Below are positions 38,940 to 47,468 of a stretch of DNA of 64,000 nt, piece by piece. This stretch comes from Blastococcus sp. DSM 46786. Its GTDB lineage: Bacteria > Actinomycetota > Actinomycetes > Mycobacteriales > Geodermatophilaceae. The notes beneath the pieces were generated by a model, which saw only the letters and a list, made by a program, of their open reading frames with translations, ran no database searches and had not been told where the DNA came from. The DNA is taken from the NCBI RefSeq assembly GCF_900109665.1, contig NZ_FOAO01000011.1, positions 101,684 through 165,683 on the forward strand, in the 5' to 3' direction. Both the position numbers and the translations under genes were made by a program. Within the stretch, counting starts at the first letter, position 1. Each line of letters opens with the position of its first letter.

Positions 38940-39040
38940 GCGAGCGTGCGAGCTCACCCATGAGCAGAGCAGCCCGGGTCATGGCTGCGACGAGCTGGGG
39001 GCACCTCCCGCTTGCGGGGGACAGCGAGGAGTTGCCATGA
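38936..39040 (+). repeat. Mini-ORF coupling element between nuoJ and nuoK
   Basis: Encodes a 34-residue open frame that begins GTG inside the nuoJ stop (GTGA) and ends TGA inside the nuoK start (ATGA at 39037). It starts [20 protein letters not shown] and ends LAGDSEELP. The nucleotide blocks GAGCGTGCGAG, ACCCATGAGC, CGACGAGC and CAGCGAGGAG match the nusG-leader copies. The final GCGAGGAG is the nuoK Shine-Dalgarno. Relative to those copies there is an insert with a CCCGC-TT-GCGGG hairpin. Whether the peptide has a role beyond coupling is unknown. Confidence 0.7.
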
Positions 39041-39336
39041 GCCTCTCCCACTACCTGGTGCTCGCGGCGATCCTCTTCACCATCGGCGCCGTCGGCGTCC
39101 TGGTGCGGCGCAACGCGATCGTGGTGTTCATGTGCGTGGAGCTGATGCTCAACGCCGTCAACCTGACGCTGATCACCTTCGCCCGCTCGACCGGCACCGT
39201 CGACGGGCAGATCATCGCGCTCTTCGTCATGGTCGTCGCCGCCGCCGAGGTGGTCGTCGGTCTCGCGATCATCATGTCGATCTACCGGACCCGCAGGTCC
39301 GCCTCGATCGACGACGCCAACCTGCTGAAGTACTGA
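39037..39336 (+). CDS. nuoK: NADH-quinone oxidoreductase subunit K
   Basis: Small antiporter-like membrane subunit. 99 residues, three helices, with the conserved Glu-containing [14 protein letters not shown] and [14 protein letters not shown]. Translation start is set by the GAGGAG supplied by the preceding repeat element. Confidence 0.96.
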   Translation: MSLSHYLVLAAILFTIGAVGVLVRRNAIVVFMCVELMLNAVNLTLITFARSTGTVDGQIIALFVMVVAAAEVVVGLAIIMSIYRTRRSASIDDANLLKY

Positions 39337-39355
39337 CGGCGAGACGGGGACACCT

Positions 39356-41263
39356 GTGTCTGAGACGCTGCCCGCGGACGGGCTGCTCGGCTGGTCGTGG
39401 TTGCTGATCGCGCTGCCGCTGGCCGGCGCCGCGGTGCTGCTGCTGGGCGGCCGCCGCACCGACCGGTGGGGCCACCTGCTGGGGACGGCGACGGTCGGCG
39501 CCGCCTTCCTGCTGGCGCTCCTGTGCACGGTGCAGCTGGCCGGCCAGGACGGGACGCCGGCCGACGTCGAGCTGTTCACCTTCATCGCCACCGGCGAGCT
39601 GGACGTCACCGCCGGGCTGCTCTTCGACCCGCTGTCGGCGGTCTTCGTCCTGCTGATCACCGGGGTCGGCTCGCTGATCCACGTCTACTCGATCGGCTAC
39701 ATGGCGCACGACCCCGGACGCCGCCGGTTCTTCGCCTACCTGAACCTCTTCGTCGCGGCGATGCTGCTGCTGGTCCTCGGCAACAGCTTCGTGGCGCTCT
39801 ACGTCGGGTGGGAGGGCGTCGGCCTGGCGTCCTACCTGCTGATCGCGTTCTGGTACACCCGCCCGGGCGCGGCGACCGCGGCCAAGAAGGCGTTCATCAT
39901 GAACCGGGTCGGCGACGTCGGGCTGGCGCTGGCGATCTTCATCATGTTCGCCCAGCTCGGCACCACCTCCTACGCCGGCGTCTTCGGCTCGGTGGGCACC
40001 CTGGCCGGCGGGACGATCACCGCGATCGGGCTGCTCCTGCTGCTGGGCGCGTGCGGCAAGTCGGGCCAGTTCCCGCTGCAGGCGTGGCTGCCCGACGCCA
40101 TGGAGGGCCCCACGCCGGTCTCGGCGCTCATCCACGCGGCGACCATGGTCACCGCGGGTGTCTACCTCATCGCCCGCTCGGCGCCGATCTACGACCTGAC
40201 CCCGACCGCACGGGCGGTGGTGCTGGCGGTCGGTGCGCTGACCCTGCTGATCGGGGCGATCGCCGGTTGCGCCTACGACGACATCAAGAAGGTGCTGGCG
40301 TACTCGACGGTCAGCCAGATCGGCTACATGTTCCTGGCCGTCGGGCTGGGCCCGGCCGGCTACGTCGCCGGGCTGGCCCACCTGCTCACCCATGGCTTCT
40401 TCAAGGCCGGGCTCTTCCTCGGCGCCGGATCGGTCATGCACGCGATGGACGACCAGGTCGACATGCGGCGCTTCGGCGGGCTGTGGAACAAGCTGCCGGT
40501 CACCTTCGCCACCTTCGGCCTGGGCTACCTGGCGCTGATCGGCTTCCCGTTCCTGTCCGGCTACTACACCAAGGACGCGATCATCGAGGCGGCCTTCGAC
40601 CGCGCCGACGTCTGGGGCTGGCTCCTCGGTGGCGTGGCGATCCTCGGTGCCGGGCTGACCGCGTTCTACATGACCCGGCTGATGCTCATGACCTTCTTCG
40701 GGCGACGGCGCTGGACGGAGGGTCAGCACCCGCACGAGGCGCCGGCGGTCATGACCGTGCCGATGATCCTGCTGGCGCTGGGCTCGATCGGTGCCGGGTT
40801 CGTGCTGGTCGTCGCCACGCCGCTGGCAGACTGGCTGGAGCCGGTGTTCGGACCGCCGGAGGAGGCTGCGCACGCCATCCCGCCGGTGGTGGTCGCCGCG
40901 ATCGTCACCGGGGTGGCCGCGATCGGGGTGCTGGCCGCCTGGCTGTTCGTCGGCCGCCGCGAGGTGCCGGTCACCGCGCCGGTCCGGGTCTCGCCGGTCA
41001 CCCGGGCCGCTCGCCATGCGCTCTACGCGGACGCGGTGAACGAGTCGCTGTTCATGCGGCCGGGGCAGTGGCTCACCCGCGCGCTGGTGTGGGTGGACAA
41101 CCGCGGCGTCGACGGCGCGGTCAACGGCCTGGCCGCGGGGCTGGGCGGGTCGTCGTCGCGGCTGGGCCGGGCCCAGACCGGCTTCGTGCGCACCTACGCC
41201 CTGGGCATGCTCGGCGGCGCGGTCGTCGTCGCAGGGGCCCTGCTGGCGGTGACGGCGGGATGA
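39356..41263 (+). CDS. nuoL: NADH-quinone oxidoreductase subunit L
   Basis: Largest proton-pumping antiporter-like subunit. 635 residues with about 16 helices. Conserved VGWEGVGLASYLLIAFWYTR, GKSGQFPLQAWLPDAMEGPTPV (quoted as SGQFPLQAWLPDAMEG), LIHAATMVTAGVYLI and YSTVSQIGYMFLAVGLG. GTG at 39356 lies 19 nt after nuoK. The stop is inside the ATGA that opens a 19-codon linker ORF before nuoM. Confidence 0.96.
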   Translation: MSETLPADGLLGWSWLLIALPLAGAAVLLLGGRRTDRWGHLLGTATVGAAFLLALLCTVQLAGQDGTPADVELFTFIATGELDVTAGLLFDPLSAVFVLLITGVGSLIHVYSIGYMAHDPGRRRFFAYLNLFVAAMLLLVLGNSFVALYVGWEGVGLASYLLIAFWYTRPGAATAAKKAFIMNRVGDVGLALAIFIMFAQLGTTSYAGVFGSVGTLAGGTITAIGLLLLLGACGKSGQFPLQAWLPDAMEGPTPVSALIHAATMVTAGVYLIARSAPIYDLTPTARAVVLAVGALTLLIGAIAGCAYDDIKKVLAYSTVSQIGYMFLAVGLGPAGYVAGLAHLLTHGFFKAGLFLGAGSVMHAMDDQVDMRRFGGLWNKLPVTFATFGLGYLALIGFPFLSGYYTKDAIIEAAFDRADVWGWLLGGVAILGAGLTAFYMTRLMLMTFFGRRRWTEGQHPHEAPAVMTVPMILLALGSIGAGFVLVVATPLADWLEPVFGPPEEAAHAIPPVVVAAIVTGVAAIGVLAAWLFVGRREVPVTAPVRVSPVTRAARHALYADAVNESLFMRPGQWLTRALVWVDNRGVDGAVNGLAAGLGGSSSRLGRAQTGFVRTYALGMLGGAVVVAGALLAVTAG

Positions 41264-41319
41264 GCGCGCAGGTGGTCGGGAGCGCCGACGGGTATTTCGG
41301 AGAGGACGTGCTGCGGTGA
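41260..41319 (+). other. 19-codon linker ORF between nuoL and nuoM
   Basis: Starts ATG in the nuoL stop (ATGA) and ends TGA in the nuoM start (GTGA). Reads MSAQVVGSADGYFGEDVLR. It carries the nuoM Shine-Dalgarno (GGAGAGG, 41299-41305). Same stop/start logic as the nuoJ-nuoK element but no sequence similarity to it. Confidence 0.5.
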
Positions 41320-42905
41320 GCGACTTCCCCTGGCTGCTGGCGATGATCGCCGTGCCGGCCGTCGGTGCCGCGGTGGTCGCGGCCCTGCCCCGGGAGCGGG
41401 CCCTGCTGGCCAAGCAGGTGGCCCTCGGGGTCGGCCTGGTGGTGCTGCTGCTGGCCGTGCTGACGACGCTCGCCTTCGACGCGGGCGGGCCGCGGTTCCA
41501 GCTCACCACCTCGGTGCCCTGGATCCCCGACTTCGGCTCCGACTTCGCGCTCGGCGTCGACGGCATCGCGCTGGTGATGGTGCTGCTCGTCGGCGTCCTG
41601 GTGCCGCTGGTGGTGGCGGCCTCCTGGCACGAGGCCGACGCCGGACCCCGCCCGGTGCGGGTCTTCTTCGCCTGGCTGCTGCTGCTCGAGGCGATGATGG
41701 TGGGCGTCTTCGTCGCCACCGACGTGCTGCTGTTCTACGTCTTCTTCGAGGCGATGCTCGTCCCGATGTACTTCCTGATCGGCAGCTTCGGCGGGCCGCG
41801 CCGGCAGTACGCGGCGGTCAAGTTCTTCGTCTACAGCCTGGTCGGCGGGCTGGTGATGCTGGCCTCGGTCATCGGTCTCTACGTGGTGAGCGCCGCCGTG
41901 CTCGGCGAGGGCACCTTCGCGTTCGACACGCTGACGCGGATCGACATCGACCCCGACGTCCAGCGGCTGCTGTTCCTCGGCTTCTTCATCGCCTTCGCGA
42001 TCAAGGCGCCGCTGGTGCCCTTCCACACCTGGCTGCCCGACTCCGGTGCCGAGGCCCCGGTCGGCGGTGCGGTGCTGCTCGTCGGCGTCCTGGACAAGGT
42101 GGGCACCTTCGGCTTCATCCGCTACTGCCTGCCGCTGTTCCCCGACGCCTCCCGGTTCTACGCCCCGTTCGTGCTGGTGCTGGCGGTGGTCGGCATCCTC
42201 TACGCCGCGCTGCTGGCGATGGGGCAGAGCGACATGAAGCGGCTGGTCTCCTACACCTCGATCTCGCACTTCGGCTTCATCGCGCTGGGCATCTTCGCCT
42301 TCACCATCGAGGCCGGCACCGGCGCGGTGCTCTACATGGTCAACCACGGGCTGGCGACCGGCCTGCTGTTCCTGGTGGTCGGCATGCTGATCGCCCGCGG
42401 CGGCTCCCGCCGGATCGCCGACTACGGCGGGGTGGCGGCGAAGGCGCCGCTGCTGGCCGGTGCCTTCCTGGTGGCGGGCCTCGCCTCGCTGGCGCTGCCG
42501 GGCACCGGCAGCTTCGTCAGCGAGTTCCTCGTGCTCATCGGCTCGTTCCCCGAGCGGCCGGTGTTCACGGTGCTGGCGACGCTCGGCATCATCCTCGCCG
42601 CCCTCTACGTGCTGCTCATGTACCAGCGCACCATGCACGGGCCGGCCCGCGGGGTGCTGCTGCAGGAGGACCCGGCCGAACCGCTGCCGGAAGGCGGCGG
42701 CGCGACGGCGACCGCCACGCTCACCACCCCGCGCCGCACGCTGCGCGTGGCCGACCTCGGCCGGCGCGAGCTGACCGTCGTCGCGCCGCTGGTGGCGCTG
42801 ATCCTCGTGCTCGGCGTCTACCCGCAGCCGCTGATCGACCTGATCGAACCGGCCGTCGTCGCCACCCTCGACGACATGGGCGCCTCCGGAGGGACCGACC
42901 GATGA
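41316..42905 (+). CDS. nuoM: NADH-quinone oxidoreductase subunit M
   Basis: Second antiporter-like membrane subunit. 529 residues, about 14 helices. FEAMLVPMYFLIG with the key Glu, AIKAPLVPFHTWLPDSGAEAP (quoted as KAPLVPFHTWLPD), GVLDKVGTFGFIRY and VSYTSISHFGFIALG. Coupled upstream through the linker ORF; its stop is 4 nt inside the nuoN start. Confidence 0.96.
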   Translation: MSDFPWLLAMIAVPAVGAAVVAALPRERALLAKQVALGVGLVVLLLAVLTTLAFDAGGPRFQLTTSVPWIPDFGSDFALGVDGIALVMVLLVGVLVPLVVAASWHEADAGPRPVRVFFAWLLLLEAMMVGVFVATDVLLFYVFFEAMLVPMYFLIGSFGGPRRQYAAVKFFVYSLVGGLVMLASVIGLYVVSAAVLGEGTFAFDTLTRIDIDPDVQRLLFLGFFIAFAIKAPLVPFHTWLPDSGAEAPVGGAVLLVGVLDKVGTFGFIRYCLPLFPDASRFYAPFVLVLAVVGILYAALLAMGQSDMKRLVSYTSISHFGFIALGIFAFTIEAGTGAVLYMVNHGLATGLLFLVVGMLIARGGSRRIADYGGVAAKAPLLAGAFLVAGLASLALPGTGSFVSEFLVLIGSFPERPVFTVLATLGIILAALYVLLMYQRTMHGPARGVLLQEDPAEPLPEGGGATATATLTTPRRTLRVADLGRRELTVVAPLVALILVLGVYPQPLIDLIEPAVVATLDDMGASGGTDR

Positions 42906-44440
42906 TCGAGGCACCCGACATCTCCTGGGGGGCGCTGGCCCCCCTGCTGCTGGTGTTCGGCGCGGCCTGCGCCGGGATCCTGGTCGAGGCCTTCGTGCCG
43001 CGGGCGCTCCGGCACCCCGTCCAGGTGGGCCTCGCGCTGGTGGGCACCCTCGGGGCGCTGGCCGCGACGGTGCTGCTCGCGGGCACCCGGGAGGTGACCG
43101 CCGTCGGGGCCCTCGCCGTCGACGGCCCGGCGCTCTTCCTGCAGGCCACGATCGCCGGTCTGGGCGCGCTGTCGGTGCTGCTGTTCGCGGAGCGCGCGCT
43201 GGACCCGGCGCGCTCGGCGTTCGTGGTGAGCGCCGCCGTCCCCGCCGGCAGCCCGCGCGACCGGGAACTGGCCACCGTGCCGCAGGTCCAGACCGAGGTC
43301 TACCCGCTGGCCACGTTCGCGATCGGCGGCATGATGCTGTTCGTCGCGTCCAACGACCTGCTGGTCATGTTCGTGGCGCTGGAGGTGCTGAGCCTCCCGC
43401 TGTACCTGATCAGCGGCCTGGCGCGCCGGCGCCGGCTGCTGTCCCAGGAGGCGGCGGTCAAGTACTTCCTGCTGGGCGCCTTCGCCTCGGCGTTCTTCCT
43501 CTACGGCCTGGCCCTGGTCTACGGGGCCGCCGGGAGCGTCCGCCTGAGCGAGGTCCGCGAGGCGGTGGGCACCGACGGCGGGGGAGCGCTGCTGGTCCTC
43601 GGGCTCGCGCTGCTCGTCGTCGGGCTGCTCTTCAAGGCGAGCGTCGCGCCGTTCCACACCTGGACGCCGGACGTCTACCAGGGCGCCCCGACCGCGGTCA
43701 CCGCGTTCATGGCCGCCTGCACCAAGGTCGCGGCCTTCGGCGCGATCCTCCGGCTGCTCTACGTCGCCTTCGGCACCGCGGAGTGGACCTGGCGGCCGCT
43801 GGTCTACGCCGCGGCGATCGTCTCCATGGTCGTGGGCGCGGTCCTCGGCCTCACCCAGACCGACCTCAAGCGCATGCTCGCCTACTCGTCGGTGGCCCAC
43901 GCCGGTTTCCTGCTCACCGGGGTCATCGGACTCGGGGCGGCCGGGACGGGCTCGGGGCTCCCGGCGACGATGTTCTACCTGCTCGCCTACGGGATCACCA
44001 CGCTCGGCGCCTTCGCCGTCCTCACGCTGGTGCGCGACGGCGACGGGGAGGCCAGCCACCTGTCGCAGTGGGCGGGGCTCGGCGCGCGCTCGCCGGTCAC
44101 CGCGGCGGTCATGACGCTGTTCCTGCTGGCGCTGGCCGGGATCCCGCTCACCGCGGGCTTCACCGGCAAGTTCGCCGTCTTCCGCGCAGCGATCGAGCAG
44201 GGCGCCTGGCCGCTGACCGTCGTCGCACTGCTGGCGAGCGCGGTCGCCGCCTTCTTCTACCTGCGGGTGGTCGTGCTCATGTACTTCTCCGAGCCGGTCG
44301 CCGACGGCCCGACGGTGGGCGTGCCCGGCGTACCCACCACCCTGGTGCTCGCGGTGACAGCGACGGCGACCGTCGCCCTCGGCGTCCTCCCCGGGGCGGT
44401 GCTCGACCTCGCCGAGCGGGCGGCTATCTTCGTCGGTTGA
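42902..44440 (+). CDS. nuoN: NADH-quinone oxidoreductase subunit N
   Basis: Third antiporter-like membrane subunit and last nuo gene. 512 residues. VALEVLSLPLYLISGLARR, KASVAPFHTWTPDVYQGAP, LAYSSVAHAGFLLTG and GKFAVFRAAIEQG are typical. ATG overlaps the nuoM stop, and the CDS end overlaps the polyprenyl synthase ATG by one base (TGATG). Confidence 0.96.
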   Translation: MIEAPDISWGALAPLLLVFGAACAGILVEAFVPRALRHPVQVGLALVGTLGALAATVLLAGTREVTAVGALAVDGPALFLQATIAGLGALSVLLFAERALDPARSAFVVSAAVPAGSPRDRELATVPQVQTEVYPLATFAIGGMMLFVASNDLLVMFVALEVLSLPLYLISGLARRRRLLSQEAAVKYFLLGAFASAFFLYGLALVYGAAGSVRLSEVREAVGTDGGGALLVLGLALLVVGLLFKASVAPFHTWTPDVYQGAPTAVTAFMAACTKVAAFGAILRLLYVAFGTAEWTWRPLVYAAAIVSMVVGAVLGLTQTDLKRMLAYSSVAHAGFLLTGVIGLGAAGTGSGLPATMFYLLAYGITTLGAFAVLTLVRDGDGEASHLSQWAGLGARSPVTAAVMTLFLLALAGIPLTAGFTGKFAVFRAAIEQGAWPLTVVALLASAVAAFFYLRVVVLMYFSEPVADGPTVGVPGVPTTLVLAVTATATVALGVLPGAVLDLAERAAIFVG

Positions 44441-45495
44441 TGACCGGAGCCCGTGCCGCAGTCGACGGCACTCCCCCCGAGGTCTGGCACCGGATCTCCA
44501 CCCCGGCGTCGACCATCGGCCCCTGGCTCCCCGAGGGCGACCTCGGGGAGGCGCTGGCGGACGGGCTGGCCCGCGTGGAGGCCGAGCTGGCGGTCGCGGT
44601 GGGCAGCGAGCACCCGTTCGTGCGGGAGGCCGCCGGTCACCTCATGGCCGCCGGGGGCAAGCGGTTCCGGCCGATGCTGGCGCTCCTGGCCGCCCAGCTG
44701 GGCGATCCCGCCGCGCCGCAGGTGACGCAGGGCGCCGTGGTCTGCGAGCTCACCCACCTGGCCACCCTGTACCACGACGACGTGATGGACGAGGCCGCCG
44801 TGCGCCGGGGGGCGCCCAGCGCCAACAGCCGGTGGAGCAACAGCATCGCCATCCTCACCGGCGACCTGCTCTTCGCCCGCGCCTCCGACATCCTGGCCGA
44901 CCTCGGCCCCGAGGCCGTGCGCATCCAGGCGCGGACCTTCGAGCGGCTGGTCACCGGGCAGATCAAGGAGACCGTCGGCGCCCAGCCGGGCGACGACGCG
45001 ATCGCGCACTACCTGCAGGTGCTCGCCGACAAGACGGGGTCGCTCGTCGCTACCTCCGCCCGCTTCGGCGCCTCCTTCGCCGGCGTCGACGCCGCGCTGG
45101 TGGCGGCGCTCACCGACTTCGGCGAGGAGGTCGGCGTCGCCTTCCAGATCTCCGACGACCTCATCGACATCGTCAGCACCGACGGCGTCTCGGGGAAGTC
45201 GCCCGGCACCGACCTCCGCGAGGGGATCGCCACCCTGCCGGTGCTCTTCGCCCTGGCCGGCGACGACCCCGAGGAGGCGCGGCTGCGCGAGCTGGTGGCC
45301 GGCCCGGTCACCGACGACGCGCAGCACGCCGAGGCCCTCGCGCTGCTGCGGTCCTCCCGCTCGCTGGCGCGCGCCACCGACGTGCTGCGCGAGTACGCCG
45401 ACCGGGCGCGCGCACGGCTGGCCGGGGTACCCGAGGGTGACGTCCGCGACGCCCTCTCGGCCCTGTGCGACTACGTGGTCACGCGTACCAGCTAG
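44440..45495 (+). CDS. Polyprenyl diphosphate synthase (probable menaquinone side chain)
   Basis: Elongates allylic diphosphates with IPP. 351 residues. GGKRFRPMLALL, first Asp-rich motif YHDDVMDEAAVRRG, second QISDDLIDIVS. The residues before the first Asp motif (CELTHLATL) lack a bulky block of the short-chain type, consistent with a long product for MenA; this is inference. Fused by overlap to the end of nuoN, as the equivalent gene also follows nuo in Streptomyces. Confidence 0.92.
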   Translation: MTGARAAVDGTPPEVWHRISTPASTIGPWLPEGDLGEALADGLARVEAELAVAVGSEHPFVREAAGHLMAAGGKRFRPMLALLAAQLGDPAAPQVTQGAVVCELTHLATLYHDDVMDEAAVRRGAPSANSRWSNSIAILTGDLLFARASDILADLGPEAVRIQARTFERLVTGQIKETVGAQPGDDAIAHYLQVLADKTGSLVATSARFGASFAGVDAALVAALTDFGEEVGVAFQISDDLIDIVSTDGVSGKSPGTDLREGIATLPVLFALAGDDPEEARLRELVAGPVTDDAQHAEALALLRSSRSLARATDVLREYADRARARLAGVPEGDVRDALSALCDYVVTRTS

Positions 45496-45508
45496 AGAAT
45501 GGACCCCC

Positions 45509-46708
45509 ATGCCCCCCACCGCTCGCAGGCTCGTGGCGGGACCCTGCATGGGGGCCGCCCTCCTGCTCACCGCCTGCGGCGGCGGGTCGGACGAGGACGC
45601 CGGCTCGGTCGCCACGCCACCGACGACCGAGGCGCCCACCGGTGCCCCGTCGCTGCAGGTCGAGGTCGTCGCCGAGGGCTTCGACCACCCCTGGGACGTC
45701 GCGCAGGCCGAGGACGGCACGCTGCTCCTCGACGAGCGCGCGGGCGGCTTCACCGCCGTGCTCCCCGACGGCACGGTCCAGGAGGTGGAGGCCGACCTCG
45801 GTGACCTGTTCGCCACCGGGGAGACCGGGCTGATGGGCCTGGCGCTGGACCCGGCGTTCGCGGAGAACCGTCGGTTCTACACGTGCCAGGGCGTGACCGA
45901 CGGCGACGGCGCCTCGATCGAGGTGATCGCCTGGACCGTCGCCGACGACTGGAGCACCGCCACCCGGGTCGACGACCCGCTGATCGGCGGCATCCCGGTC
46001 AACGAGCGCTCCGGGCGGCACGGCGGCTGCCGGGTGGAGTTCGGGCCGGGCGGGGCGCTGCTGGTGGGCACCGGCGACAACGCCGTCGGCACCTACCCCC
46101 AGGACCTCGGCGTCCTCGGCGGCAAGGTCCTCCGCGCCGATCCGGCCACCGGGGAGCCGCTGCCGGACAACCCCTTCGTCGCCCCGGGCGACGGCGCCGA
46201 GGACCTGATCTGGACCTACGGGCACCGCAACGTGCAGGGCCTGGCCGTGCGGCCGGGCACCGACCAGACCTACTCGGTCGAGCACGGCCCCGACCGCAAC
46301 GACGAGGTGAACCTGCTGCAGCCGGGCGGCAACTACGGCTGGGATCCGGGGGCCGGCGGCTACGACGAGAGCGTGCCGATGACCGACCCGGAGATCGAGG
46401 GCGCGGTGCCGGCGGTCTGGGACTCGGGCGCCCCGCCGATCGCGCCCAGCGACGGCACCTTCCTCGACGGCGACCAGTGGGGCGACTACGACGGGCTGCT
46501 CCTGCTGGGGGCGCTGCGCGGGCAGCACGTCCTGGCGCTGCGCCTGGACGAGCAGGGGCAGCTGGTCGAGCAGTTCCGGCTGCCCGAGCTCGACGGCACC
46601 TACGGGCGGATCCGCACCGTCGAGCAGGGCACCGACGGCGCGCTCTACGTGACCACCGACAACGGCGACGACCGGGACCAGCTGCTGCGTGTCACCCCGC
46701 AGGGCTGA
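45509..46708 (+). CDS. PQQ-type sugar dehydrogenase lipoprotein
   Basis: 399-residue exported beta-propeller of the soluble aldose/glucose dehydrogenase family. Lipobox LLLTAC at about residues 21-26, then a Gly/Asp/Thr-rich linker. Family motifs: FDHPWDVAQAEDG, GETGLMGLALDPAF, RHGGCRVEFGPGGALLVGTGD, WTYGHRNVQGLAV and EHGPDRNDEVNLLQPGGNYGW (the last shown split: EHGPDRNDEVN, GGNYGW). These include the His and Arg expected around PQQ. The ATG at 45509 was chosen because it gives an intact signal peptide. Confidence 0.9.
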   Translation: MPPTARRLVAGPCMGAALLLTACGGGSDEDAGSVATPPTTEAPTGAPSLQVEVVAEGFDHPWDVAQAEDGTLLLDERAGGFTAVLPDGTVQEVEADLGDLFATGETGLMGLALDPAFAENRRFYTCQGVTDGDGASIEVIAWTVADDWSTATRVDDPLIGGIPVNERSGRHGGCRVEFGPGGALLVGTGDNAVGTYPQDLGVLGGKVLRADPATGEPLPDNPFVAPGDGAEDLIWTYGHRNVQGLAVRPGTDQTYSVEHGPDRNDEVNLLQPGGNYGWDPGAGGYDESVPMTDPEIEGAVPAVWDSGAPPIAPSDGTFLDGDQWGDYDGLLLLGALRGQHVLALRLDEQGQLVEQFRLPELDGTYGRIRTVEQGTDGALYVTTDNGDDRDQLLRVTPQG

Positions 46709-47378
46709 GCGCCCGGGCGGCCACGCGCGGCGGCACGGCGGCGCCCGGTGGCAGCAGCGGGCACGGCTCCGGCTCGCCCAGCACCGCGCGCACCGGCAGC
46801 ACGCCGGCCCACACCGGGTCGGCGGCGTCGGCACCCTCGACGTCCCGCTCGTCGTCGCCCGGCGGGCCGGTGCGGATCTTCACGCTCGCCTCGGCGAGGT
46901 CCAGGGCCAGCACCGCGGTGGCGGCCAGCTCCTTGCGGTCGGGCCGGCGGGTGGCCGCCCACGATCCGGGCGCCAGGTGCTCGGTGAGCACCTCCAGCCC
47001 GAGCAGCCGCTCGTCGGGATCGGTCACCAGCCGGGCCGCACCGTGCACGACCGCGCAGCGGTAGTTCACCGAGTGGTGGAACGCCGAGCGCGCGTAGACG
47101 ATGCCGTCCAGGTGGGTGACGGTGAAGCAGACCGGCGCCCCCGTCGCCGCTGCCCGCAGGGTGGCCGCGCCCGTCGAGCCGTGCAGGTAGAGGGTGTCGC
47201 CGTGCCGCCCGTAGCCGGTCGGCAGCACCACCGGTGCGTCCCCGACCTGCACGCCGAGGTGGCCGATCAGCCCGGCGTCCAGCACGGCGTGCAGGTCGGC
47301 CCGGTCGGTGCGGGCGCGCTTCGCGCCCCGGCGCACGGTGCTGCGGGCGGTGGGGGAGAGCGGGGCGGCGGTGTCCAC
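46692..47378 (-). CDS. Pyridoxamine 5'-phosphate oxidase-family (FMN-binding) protein
   Basis: 228 residues of the split beta-barrel FMN fold: LDAGLIGHLGVQVGDAPVVLPTGY, YLHGSTGAATLRAAA, VCFTVTHLDGIVYARSAFHHSVNYR (shown in part: FHHSVNYR), GLEVLTEHLAPGSW. It resembles the flavin-nucleotide-binding subgroup rather than PdxH. Divergent from a MocR-type regulator, a pairing usual for B6-related genes. Its 3' end overlaps the sugar dehydrogenase 3' end by 17 nt. Confidence 0.86.
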   Translation of the reverse strand: MDTAAPLSPTARSTVRRGAKRARTDRADLHAVLDAGLIGHLGVQVGDAPVVLPTGYGRHGDTLYLHGSTGAATLRAAATGAPVCFTVTHLDGIVYARSAFHHSVNYRCAVVHGAARLVTDPDERLLGLEVLTEHLAPGSWAATRRPDRKELAATAVLALDLAEASVKIRTGPPGDDERDVEGADAADPVWAGVLPVRAVLGEPEPCPLLPPGAAVPPRVAARALSPAG

Positions 47379-47400
47379 GGCGTCGATCCTGCGTCGGCGG

Positions 47401-47445
47401 GTGGACTGCCGGAACGGCCAATCCGCTAGATTCCGGCCAGTCCAC
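47401..47445. promoter_or_regulatory. Inverted-repeat operator and promoter between the PNPOx and MocR genes
   Basis: GTGGACTG-CCGGAA (47401-47414) is the near-perfect inverse of TTCCGG-CCAGTCCAC (47431-47445), with one bulged base. The spacer contains TAGATT (47427-47432), a plausible -10 for the MocR gene. Position and symmetry suit autoregulation and control of both divergent genes by the MocR protein. Confidence 0.65.
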
Positions 47446-47468
47446 TCGTCCCCGTCGGCAGGAGCGCC

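Noticed and set aside
39272..41719. Open minus-strand frame of about 800 codons opposite nuoL and nuoM
   Set aside because: Low-complexity Gln/Arg/Gly shadow of the membrane subunits; no start context.
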